From a bacterium (lineage in GTDB: Bacteria > Pseudomonadota > Alphaproteobacteria > SP197), in assembly GCA_028821455.1 (NCBI GenBank), contig JAPPGE010000060.1:1-64000 (forward strand): a stretch of DNA of 64,000 bases, read 5' to 3'. Each line of letters starts with the position of its first letter. Within the stretch, counting starts at the first letter, position 1. The notes below the pieces were generated by a model that saw only the letters and a list, made by a program, of their open reading frames with translations, did no database searches and was not told the DNA's origin. This document shows, piece after piece, positions 24,999 to 31,581 of this stretch. Both the position numbers and the translations under genes were made by a program.

Positions 24999-26369
24999 TC
25001 AGAAGAAGCGCAGGTACCGGTCACGCTCCCAGTCGCTGACATGGTTGAGATAGGCCAGCCACTCGTCCCGCTTGTAGGCGAGCCAGGCCCCGAACATGGT
25101 GTCTCCGAACGTCCTGCGCGCCAGGTCGCTCGACGCAAAGGCATCAAGAGCCTCGCCAAGCGTGCGCGGCAGGGTGTCGACGCCGGTCTTTCGGCGCTCG
25201 TCCTCGGTTGTGACATAGAGATTCTCGCGGTGAGGTTCACCGGGATCGAGCTCCTCGCGGATGCCCTCCAGTCCAGCCGCCAGGACCATGGCGGCGCCGA
25301 GATAGGGGTTGCCGGACGAGTCGGCGAGACGCAGTTCGACGCGTCCGCCGCCACCAGGAATGCGGATGGTGTTGGTACGGTTGTTGTTGCCGTACGAACA
25401 GAAGACGGGCGCCCAGGTGAATCCCGAGTTGCTGCCCTTGAGGATAAGACGCTTGTAGCTGTTGACCGTCGGCGCCACCACCGCCGATATGGCAGGCAGG
25501 TGGCGCAGCAGCCCGGCAACGAAGTGATAGCCCGACGCCGAGAGACCGCAGTCCCTGGGGTCGTCGTCCGCGACAAACAGATTGGCGCCGGTCGCCGTGT
25601 CGTAGAGCGACATGTTGAAGTGGGCGCCGCTGCCGGCGTAGTGCCCGAAGGGCTTGGGCATGAACGAGGCAAAGCCGCCATGGCGCCTCGCGATCTCGTT
25701 GGCCATGCGGCGGAAGAAGACGACACGGTCGGCCATGGTCATGACGTCGGCATAGGAAAAGTCGATCTCGAACTGGCCGATGCCGTCTTCGTGATCGAAG
25801 CTGTAGACGTCCCAGCCCAGCGCATTCATGGCGTCGACGAGTTCGCCCATCCAGCCGATGTTGTCCAGCAATCGCGAGGTGTCATAGGCCGGCTTGTCAA
25901 GATTGTGCCGCGGACTCATCGGCTGGCACTGCGAGCCATCATCACGGAACACGAAGAACTCCGTCTCGACACCGAGATTCATGCCGAGACCGAGGGATTC
26001 GGCCTCGCTGACGACACGGCCGAGAATGTTCCGGCTGCATGGCTCGAAAGGTTTTCCCTCACAATGGAGATTGCTGGCGAACCACGCGACATCGGGCATC
26101 CACGGCTGGATCGTGCACGAGGCTGGATCCGGATGGGCTGCCACTTCCTCGTCGCTGATGTCCTGAGGCACGCCGTCGACCGCTGCACCGGTGCACAGTT
26201 CCGAGCCTGCCATGGCCCGGTCGAAGTGACTCATGGGCACCATCTTCGACTTCGACACGCCGTGCATGTCGACGTAGGAAGGCAACAGAAACCTTACGCC
26301 GGATTCGACCAGGACAGATTTCAGGTCATCGAGACTGCTCGTCTGGAACCGGGAAACGGACTTCTTCAC
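24999..26369 (-). CDS. Type III glutamine synthetase-like amide ligase (GlnT/GmaS group)
   Basis: An ATP-dependent ligase of the glutamine synthetase superfamily, 456 residues. Recognisable elements are an N-terminal beta-grasp with DMHGVSKSKMVP near residue 36, the catalytic-core GVETEFFVF (metal Glu) near 135, the HxxGxGAHFN-like segment GSGAHFNMS and the later NSYKRL...NNNRTNTIRIP and RVELRLAD motifs. This group contains both glutamine synthetases and gamma-glutamylmethylamide synthetases of methylamine-using bacteria. The neighbouring Amt and TMADH/DgcA-like flavoprotein make a methylated-amine role reasonable, but sequence alone does not settle the substrate. Confidence 0.82.
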   Translation of the reverse strand: MKKSVSRFQTSSLDDLKSVLVESGVRFLLPSYVDMHGVSKSKMVPMSHFDRAMAGSELCTGAAVDGVPQDISDEEVAAHPDPASCTIQPWMPDVAWFASNLHCEGKPFEPCSRNILGRVVSEAESLGLGMNLGVETEFFVFRDDGSQCQPMSPRHNLDKPAYDTSRLLDNIGWMGELVDAMNALGWDVYSFDHEDGIGQFEIDFSYADVMTMADRVVFFRRMANEIARRHGGFASFMPKPFGHYAGSGAHFNMSLYDTATGANLFVADDDPRDCGLSASGYHFVAGLLRHLPAISAVVAPTVNSYKRLILKGSNSGFTWAPVFCSYGNNNRTNTIRIPGGGGRVELRLADSSGNPYLGAAMVLAAGLEGIREELDPGEPHRENLYVTTEDERRKTGVDTLPRTLGEALDAFASSDLARRTFGDTMFGAWLAYKRDEWLAYLNHVSDWERDRYLRFF

Positions 26370-26467
26370 ACACCCTCACTCAGCACCGGCTGCGGAACAA
26401 CACCTGCAATTGTCCGCAAAGTCAAGGCGGGTTAAACCGCCTGTCCCCACCGGCGCCCGTGTTTGCC

Positions 26468-27331
26468 ATGAACGACCAGCCCGGACTTGCCATTGCCTCG
26501 GTGATCGCCGGTGTCTGCCTGCTGACCGTCTGCGATGTCTTCGCCAAGACGGTAACGCAGGACATCGATCCCTTCAGTTTCATACTGCTGAGAAGCTGCG
26601 TCGCGTTCCTGCCGGTCTTCGTCGCGCTTTCCGTCAGCCGCACCTGGCGATACCTCAGGACCCGGCGCCCCTGGGGACAGGCCTGTCGCGGCATGGCCAT
26701 GGCACTGGCCTACACCTTCTTCCTGCGGGCCATCATGGAACTTCCCATCGCCGATGCCACCGCCGTCACCTATTCGTCACCCTTCATCGTGGCGATCCTG
26801 AGCCGCATCTTCCTGGGCGAGCGGGTCTCGCTGAGCCGCTGGGCGGCGATCTCCGTCGGCTTCGCAGGCGCTCTCGTCATCATACAGCCGGGGAGCGACG
26901 CCTTCAGGCCGGCGGCGCTGTGGGGCATTGGCGCAGCCATCTCGGTGGCGGTCACCGTGTTGTTGGCGCGACGCCTGGGGGCGACGGAGCCGGCGCCGGT
27001 GACCGCCTTCTACACCACCGTCGCCTTTGCCCTGACAGGTCTCGTGCCGGTTCTGGTCGTCCCCGGCACCTGGCAGATGGCCGGAGGAATCAACCTCTGG
27101 TTCATCGTTCTGGCCGGCCTGCTCGCCGGCTCCGCCCACTTCCTCATCATCTTCGCCTACCGCAAGGGAGAGGCGAGCTTCGTCGTCCCCTTCGAGTACT
27201 CGTCCCTCCTTGTGGCGGTGGCCCTCGGCTACCTCGTCTTCGGCGACGTCCCGACCGTCATGGTCGCCATCGGCATGATGTTGATCGCCCTTGCCGGGAT
27301 CATCCTCGCTCGCCGCGGTTCGGGTCCTTGA
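26468..27331 (+). CDS. DMT-superfamily (EamA) transporter
   Basis: An inner-membrane protein with ten predicted helices in two EamA repeats (about residues 5-135 and 148-285), 287 residues, normal for drug/metabolite exporters. Typical features are an N-terminal AIASVIAGVCLLTVCDVFAK helix, the mid-protein LPIADATAVTYSSPFIVAILSRIFLGERVS stretch (end of repeat one) and a mirrored FVVPFEYSSLLVAVALGYLVFGD in repeat two. A GTG at 26459 would add three residues; the ATG at 26468 is preferred. The gene is divergent from the glutamine synthetase-like gene. The substrate is unknown. Confidence 0.85.
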   Translation: MNDQPGLAIASVIAGVCLLTVCDVFAKTVTQDIDPFSFILLRSCVAFLPVFVALSVSRTWRYLRTRRPWGQACRGMAMALAYTFFLRAIMELPIADATAVTYSSPFIVAILSRIFLGERVSLSRWAAISVGFAGALVIIQPGSDAFRPAALWGIGAAISVAVTVLLARRLGATEPAPVTAFYTTVAFALTGLVPVLVVPGTWQMAGGINLWFIVLAGLLAGSAHFLIIFAYRKGEASFVVPFEYSSLLVAVALGYLVFGDVPTVMVAIGMMLIALAGIILARRGSGP

Positions 27332-27415
27332 ACGTGTCGGGCGGGATCGGGGAGGTGCCGCCGTCTCCTCAGCGCGGTCCAACCGGCCGGCGGGGTCGCG
27401 TTCAGCGGCGCCCCT

Positions 27416-27838
27416 TCATCGGATTCCGTTGGCGCGCTGGAGTTCGCGTACATAGACGATGATCTCCGCCACGTCGCGCCGGCTCAGACCCTCGACCGGC
27501 GGCATGTCGCCGAAAGGCCAGTGATGGGCCCGCACACCGAGCGCGACGGCGCGCTGAAACGACTCGTCGCCATGATGGCCGGGCTCGTAGATGATGTGGA
27601 CCAGCGGCGGAGCGATCCCGTCCTGTCCCACCGCATGGCGACCATGGCAGGACGCGCAGTTGGCGTCCCAGGTCTTCTGCCCGGCCAGCGCCCGCGCCGA
27701 GAGGGCTTCCGGCACGCTGATTGCCACGATCGGCGGTCCGCTGCCGACAGTGTCATCGCTCTGGCCGAAATGAAAGTAGCCGGCGATACCGACGGCTGAC
27801 GCCAGGACGAACAGGATTGTAGCCCGATTCAGTGACAT
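27416..27838 (-). CDS. Small membrane-anchored c-type cytochrome
   Basis: A 140-residue monohaem cytochrome c. An uncleaved or cleaved N-terminal hydrophobic helix (residues 6-21, TILFVLASAVGIAGYF) directs it to the periplasm. The haem site is CASCH near residues 61-65, and the likely Met ligand is in GDMPPVEGLS near 111. The C-terminal RDVAEIIVYVRELQRANG helix closes the fold. The ATG at 27838 overlaps the last codons of an upstream DUF4396 relic by 10 bases, showing they once formed an operon. Both upstream genes are broken, but this one reads intact. Confidence 0.85.
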   Translation of the reverse strand: MSLNRATILFVLASAVGIAGYFHFGQSDDTVGSGPPIVAISVPEALSARALAGQKTWDANCASCHGRHAVGQDGIAPPLVHIIYEPGHHGDESFQRAVALGVRAHHWPFGDMPPVEGLSRRDVAEIIVYVRELQRANGIR

Positions 27839-28263
27839 GTCTTTCCGAGCGCTTTCAGCCGCCAGTAGTTGTAGGGCAACGGTGTGACGAATCCCATAGC
27901 CAGCATGAGCGGCACAACCCACCACGTCAGTTCTGCGCCGCCGGTCAGTAGCCGGTCCACCGCATTCATCATGGTTTCCATGGCCATCATCGCGATGAAG
28001 GACATGCCGATTGCCGTGCGAAATGCGGTTCACGACTCCGTCTGGCGGACTCGAGGGCGATCGAGCTACCAGGCCGTTGAAGATCGCAAGAGCCATGATC
28101 GCCAGGGAATTCCGGTGAACAGCAAGAAGGCGATGGTGCCGAAGTCTCCGATGACGCAGCCGAGCAGGCACCAGGCCGTGTTCTTCGGGGTCAGGCGCCA
28201 CGTCCGGCTGTTGTGCCAGTCGATGGCAACGGTTGCGGCGGTCATGTCGACAGCCGCTGGCAA
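27829..28263 (-). pseudogene. DUF4396 membrane protein, multiply frameshifted
   Basis: Pieces of one DUF4396-type membrane protein can be read in successive frames. The N-terminus includes LTPKNTAWCLLGCVIGDFGTIAFLL (28263 to about 28088). Next comes LAIMALAIFNGLVA in a second frame, then IALESARRSREPHFA in a third. The last 60 residues return to the first frame (GMSFIAMMAMETMMNAVDRL...PLPYNYWRLKALGK, ending at 27829). Three indels of the same sense within about 80 bases (28010-28090) would explain this. Clustered sequencing errors are an alternative. DUF4396 genes are often found near copper-response genes. Confidence 0.7.
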
Positions 28264-28287
28264 ATCCTGCCAGCCTATGGAGTGTGG

Positions 28288-28300
28288 TCCAGTTGCTGGA
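28288..28300. promoter_or_regulatory. Possible remnant of a CueR/HmrR operator
   Basis: TCCAG-TTG-CTGGA is a perfect 5-bp inverted repeat located between the divergent relics of a copper-type MerR regulator and the DUF4396 gene. This is where MerR-family dyads (CCTTCC...GGAAGG type) normally sit. The outer bases no longer match the consensus. Weak evidence. Confidence 0.3.
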
Positions 28301-28317
28301 ATGGCACGGAACCGGCG

Positions 28318-28667
28318 ATGAACATCTCAGCCGCATCCAGGGCCGCGGGCCTGCCGGTGAAAACTGTGCGCCGTTATGCCGATATCGGGCTGGTTGCGGC
28401 GCCGCCCCGAACGGACTCGGGGTACCGGACCTGAGATGACGGCGCCGTGCGCAAGCTCGTCTTCGTCCGCCGGGCGCGAGAGTTCGGGTTCTCGATCCGG
28501 GAGTGCCGCGAAACTGCTGAACCTCTACGAGGACACGCAGCGGTCCAGCACCGACGTCAAGCGCATCGCGACGAAGCGGCTTGCCGAGATTGCGGCGAAG
28601 CAGCGGGAACAGCCGGCCGGACTGCCCGATCATCGACGGGCTGGGCATTCGGTACGATGGTCCCTGA
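28318..28667 (+). pseudogene. CueR/HmrR-like MerR-family copper regulator, broken
   Basis: The start reads as a copper-type MerR regulator (MNISAASRAAGLPVKTVRRYADIGLV). A TGA at 28432-28434 interrupts the frame exactly where the conserved GYRTY motif should continue. The same frame then resumes DDGAVRKLVFVRRAREFGFSI. An extra base near 28510 moves the next part (LLNLYEDTQRSSTDVKRIA) to another frame. About 25 residues are missing before a final CPIIDGL that ends at TGA 28665-28667. The CPIIDGL motif keeps only one cysteine of the metal loop. At least three lesions make it a clear relic. Confidence 0.8.
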
Positions 28668-28806
28668 GCGACGACCGGCCGCGGCAAGTCGCGGGGTCGG
28701 GCGGGCGATGACATCAGGCCGCCTTCGCCAATACCCGCCTCGGCAGCCTTGCTGGACTGGGCGAACCCAAGGGTTTCCGCCATGGGTCACGGGTTGATTG
28801 CGCAAT

Positions 28807-28835
28807 GTTATGGCCATATAACCATTCTATGGCCA
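28807..28835. promoter_or_regulatory. Repeat/palindrome at the start of the RHH-PIN operon
   Basis: TATGGCCA occurs twice (28809-28816 and 28828-28835), 19 bases apart, close to two helical turns. The first copy sits inside GTTAT-ggccat-ATAAC (28807-28822), a 5-bp inverted repeat. The second copy overlaps the ATG of the antitoxin gene. It is likely the autoregulatory site of this toxin-antitoxin pair. Confidence 0.45.
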
Positions 28836-29116
28836 CCATGACGATCAAATCGACCTACTCGCTCGATGTCGACACTGTGCGACAGCTGGAAAACCTTGCG
28901 AAACACTGGAACACTTCGAAATCCGGTGCACTGCGCAGAGCCATCCGTTCGGCGGCGGCAGGTGCAGGTTCCGGTCGCAACGAAGCGCTTGATGCGCTCG
29001 ACTACCTGCAGGACATGCTTGCGCTCGATCACGATTCGGCAAGCGCCTGGGCGGATGAGGTCATGCAGGAACGCAAGGCCAGCGGGAACCGGGACGAGCT
29101 GCGGACGTTCGGGTGA
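28829..29116 (+). CDS. Ribbon-helix-helix antitoxin
   Basis: A 95-residue putative antitoxin. The N-terminal half reads as a ribbon-helix-helix DNA-binding domain (strand TIKSTYSLDVDTVRQLENLAKHW, turn, then SKSGALRRAIRSAA). A C-terminal acidic helix (about residues 55-85) is suited to toxin binding. The ATG at 28829 is chosen over one at 28805 because the strand residues then fall at the very N-terminus as in the family, and the repeat lies just before it. Its TGA overlaps the GTG of the PIN gene by 4 bases. Confidence 0.8.
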   Translation: MATMTIKSTYSLDVDTVRQLENLAKHWNTSKSGALRRAIRSAAAGAGSGRNEALDALDYLQDMLALDHDSASAWADEVMQERKASGNRDELRTFG

Positions 29117-29484
29117 TCCACCTGGACACCAGCTTCCTGATCCATGCGCTCCGCCGCGGTTCGCCGGAGGATGTGCAGGTTCGTGGGTGGCTGATGGCAA
29201 GCGAGGCACTCTCGATAAGTACGGTTGCCTGGGCAGAGTTTCTGTGCGGCCCTGTCGATGATGCCGCGCGGGCTGCTGCGTCTGTCGTGGTGGAACGTCA
29301 ATGCTCTTTCACCGGAGAGATGGCCAGCATTGCCGCAATGCTCTTCAATGGCGCAGGACGCAGGCGGGGCTCGATGATCGATTGCATGATTGCGGCGGCG
29401 GCTCTGGCGGAGGGTGCCGCTGTCGCGACCTCCAATCCGGACGACTTCAACCGGTTTGCCCCATTCGGACTGAACCTGGCCTGA
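29113..29484 (+). CDS. PIN-domain toxin (VapC-like)
   Basis: A 123-residue PIN-domain protein, probable endoribonuclease toxin of the pair. Acidic residues fall in the expected places: Asp5 (HLDTSFL), Glu42 (AWAEFL), Asp90 (MIDCMIAAAAL) and Asp110/111 after TSNP. GTG start, coupled to the antitoxin stop. It is a different subfamily from the vapC at 17383. It is convergent with the thioesterase-isomerase fusion gene, with 20 bases between stops. Confidence 0.85.
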   Translation: MIHLDTSFLIHALRRGSPEDVQVRGWLMASEALSISTVAWAEFLCGPVDDAARAAASVVVERQCSFTGEMASIAAMLFNGAGRRRGSMIDCMIAAAALAEGAAVATSNPDDFNRFAPFGLNLA

Positions 29485-29504
29485 AAGTCCGGCGAGTGTT
29501 GCCC

Positions 29505-30515
29505 CTATGGCGCCTCCAACGGCAGCGCCATGGCCGCGTCGAGCATGTCCATGTGGTCGCTGCCGAAATAGAGCTTGTCGCGAAAGATGAAGGCGGGAAC
29601 GCCGAAGAGGCCGGCCTCGGCAGCCTCGCGGGTGTTGGCGGCAATGACGTCCTTGTAGTGGGGGTCGGCAGCGATATCCGCCATGGACCGGGGACCGAGA
29701 CCCACCCGGTCCGCCATCTCCTGAAGAACATCCAGGTCGGTGATGTCCGCGCCATCGGCCCAGTAGCCGCGCATCACCTGCGCCACGAAGGGTTCTGCGA
29801 GGTTTGAGTCGGCGGCATGGGCCATGCAGCGCAGCGCCCGCGACGGCCTCATCGGCTGCCCGGCATGTGGATGGTAGGGCAGGCCCGCTGCGGCCATGCG
29901 ATCCTCGATATCCTGGAGATACCAGGCGCGACGCCGCGGATTCTGTTCCATGGGCCTCATGCCATCGACCGCGGTCATGAGATTGCCGAGATGGAGCGGA
30001 CGCCAGTCGACGCCGACACCCCGGCGTCGCGCCAGCCGGCCAATGGTGAGCGAGGCGAGATAGGACCAGGGGGAGATGACGTCGAACCAGAAGGAGACCC
30101 GTTCACCTGCCGCAGGCGTGGATCCCGGGCCTTCGCGGGAGGCGCCCTCGAGGAACCGGGCAAGGGAAACCACAACCCGGTGGTGCTCCCCGGTCATCAC
30201 CTCGCGGCCGTCCTGGCGGGCGGTAACGGCAAAGGTGATCCTGCGTCCATCGACCGCCGAGATCCTCGCCTCAACAGTGACCGGCCTTGCGGTCCGGGCG
30301 GGGCCGGTGTGATCGACGGCAACCCGGGTGCCCACGGTTGCCTCGCCGTCCTCGAGCACGGGGTGCAGGAGGTCGCCGCACACTTCTTCCATCCAGAGAA
30401 TCAGCGTCACCGTCGCCGCCACGTCGACCCCGGCGTTGCCGACGGCCGCAGCGGTATCGTCCGCATCGGGTGTGAAGACACGGGTACGGCTCAAACCCGT
30501 GGTCAGGTGACGCAC
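29505..30515 (-). CDS. Fusion of FlK-like thioesterase and HCCA-isomerase/DsbA-like domain
   Basis: Residues 1-125 form a hot-dog thioesterase like fluoroacetyl-CoA thioesterase FlK. Thr35, Glu43 and His69 keep exactly the 8 and 26 residue spacing of FlK's catalytic Thr42/Glu50/His76. Residues about 138-336 are a thioredoxin-fold DsbA/HCCA-isomerase domain starting SFWFDVISPWSYLA, with the active-site serine that activates glutathione in 2-hydroxychromene-2-carboxylate isomerase. The C-terminal GVPAFIFRDKLYFGSDHMDML is typical. It is the last gene of the Mo-hydroxylase operon and overlaps the upstream PhyH gene by 13 bases. It suggests coupled isomerisation and CoA- or glutathione-thioester hydrolysis; substrate unknown. 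I do not know this fusion from characterised proteins. Confidence 0.82.
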   Translation of the reverse strand: MRHLTTGLSRTRVFTPDADDTAAAVGNAGVDVAATVTLILWMEEVCGDLLHPVLEDGEATVGTRVAVDHTGPARTARPVTVEARISAVDGRRITFAVTARQDGREVMTGEHHRVVVSLARFLEGASREGPGSTPAAGERVSFWFDVISPWSYLASLTIGRLARRRGVGVDWRPLHLGNLMTAVDGMRPMEQNPRRRAWYLQDIEDRMAAAGLPYHPHAGQPMRPSRALRCMAHAADSNLAEPFVAQVMRGYWADGADITDLDVLQEMADRVGLGPRSMADIAADPHYKDVIAANTREAAEAGLFGVPAFIFRDKLYFGSDHMDMLDAAMALPLEAP

Positions 30516-31333
30516 GATGCCCGGGACCAGCAGAGCGGGAACTCGGGCGCGATCATCTCGTCGCCCGGATCGAGAGTGACGCCCTGGAAGGGCGGCGAGG
30601 TCGGACCAGGCCGCGCCGCAAAGCGCGCATCGTCACCAATCCATCGCATGGAGATGGCCCGCCTCGGCGTCACCAGGGAACGGTTGGCCGGCGCGCCATG
30701 GACCGTCAGGAAGTGAAAGCAGATGGCGTCGCCCGGTTCGAGATCGAATCCCCGAATGTCGAATGCCGAACGGTCGGCGTCGACATCCGGAAGCGGTTCG
30801 TGGTCGTCGTCGTCTCCATAGAGCGGCTGGCGGTTGAACCGCTCGGGCGTGAAGGTGCGCTGCCAGCGGTGCGAGCCGGCAATGAACTCCGGGCTGGTGT
30901 CGCGCGCCACCGGGTCCACCGGCACCCACATGGAGACATTCTGCCGACCATCGACGCAATAGTAGGGTTGGTCGTGGTGCCACGGCGTCCCGAGGCCGGC
31001 ACCCGCCTCCTTGACGAGCACGTGCTCGTGGAAAAGGCGGACCGTGGCGGAGTCCATGAGTTCGGCCGCGATCCTGGCGCCAGGCCCATGTCGTGCGAAG
31101 GTCTCGTACTCCTCAATTCTCTGCCAGTTGCAGTAGTCGCTCATGAACAGCCTGCCGGCGTCGTCGCGGTAGAGTTTCGCGTCCTCTCCCGGTTCGTCGA
31201 GGTTCTTCTCGATCCCCAGGCGAAGCATGTCGACCCACTCGGCGAAGACACCGCGCAAACAAACAACTCCGTCCCTGCGGAACGCCTCCATCGAGTCCGA
31301 CCCTCCCGGCGTGACAGGATCATGGATCGCCAC
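30503..31333 (-). CDS. Phytanoyl-CoA dioxygenase (PhyH) family oxygenase
   Basis: An Fe(II)/2-oxoglutarate-dependent hydroxylase, 276 residues. The iron ligands are H119-x-D121 in WHHDQPYY and the distal His212 in LTVHGAPANRS, with a downstream Arg (RRAISMRW, about 224-230) for the 2-oxoglutarate carboxylate. Length and the SPEFIAGSHRW segment are typical of bacterial PhyH proteins. The start is 2 bases after the MoaD-like stop and the end overlaps the thioesterase fusion, so it belongs to the Mo-hydroxylase operon. The family hydroxylates acyl-CoAs and many small molecules; the target here is unknown. Confidence 0.87.
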   Translation of the reverse strand: MAIHDPVTPGGSDSMEAFRRDGVVCLRGVFAEWVDMLRLGIEKNLDEPGEDAKLYRDDAGRLFMSDYCNWQRIEEYETFARHGPGARIAAELMDSATVRLFHEHVLVKEAGAGLGTPWHHDQPYYCVDGRQNVSMWVPVDPVARDTSPEFIAGSHRWQRTFTPERFNRQPLYGDDDDHEPLPDVDADRSAFDIRGFDLEPGDAICFHFLTVHGAPANRSLVTPRRAISMRWIGDDARFAARPGPTSPPFQGVTLDPGDEMIAPEFPLCWSRASCVT

Positions 31334-31335
31334 GG

Positions 31336-31581
31336 CTACCCTCCGGCGACACGGGGCATGAGATAGACCTCCGCACCATCGGGCACGGGCTGCAGCATCG
31401 AATTGCGATAGATGCGGCCGTCGATGGCAACCGCCACGCCCTGATCGAGTACCGGTGAAAGCTCAGGGTAGGCGCCCTGGAGACGCTCGAGCACCTGTCT
31501 GACCGTACCGGCTTCAACCGGAAACGACTGCCGTCCACCCGCCATGGAGCGCAGCGTTGCACCGAGCCGGACGTCGATCAT
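31336..31581 (-). CDS. MoaD/ThiS-family beta-grasp protein with C-terminal Gly-Gly
   Basis: An 81-residue ubiquitin-like sulfur-carrier type protein. It begins IDVRLGATLR, has the central RQVLERLQGAYPEL helix and ends in PRVAGG, the diglycine tail needed for thiocarboxylate formation in MoaD/ThiS. It is placed between the molybdenum hydroxylase large subunit (4-base ATGA overlap) and the PhyH gene. No moaE, moeB or thiG gene is close. It could be a dedicated carrier for molybdopterin or for sulfuration of this one enzyme, or a sulfur donor in the pathway itself. Family call firm, role inferred. Confidence 0.82.
   Translation of the reverse strand: MIDVRLGATLRSMAGGRQSFPVEAGTVRQVLERLQGAYPELSPVLDQGVAVAIDGRIYRNSMLQPVPDGAEVYLMPRVAGG

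Noticed and set aside
24920-26467. Sigma-54 promoter (GG-N10-GC type) for nitrogen control of amt or the ligase
   Set aside because: No TGGCAC-N5-TTGC-like sequence was found by eye in the gaps before either gene.
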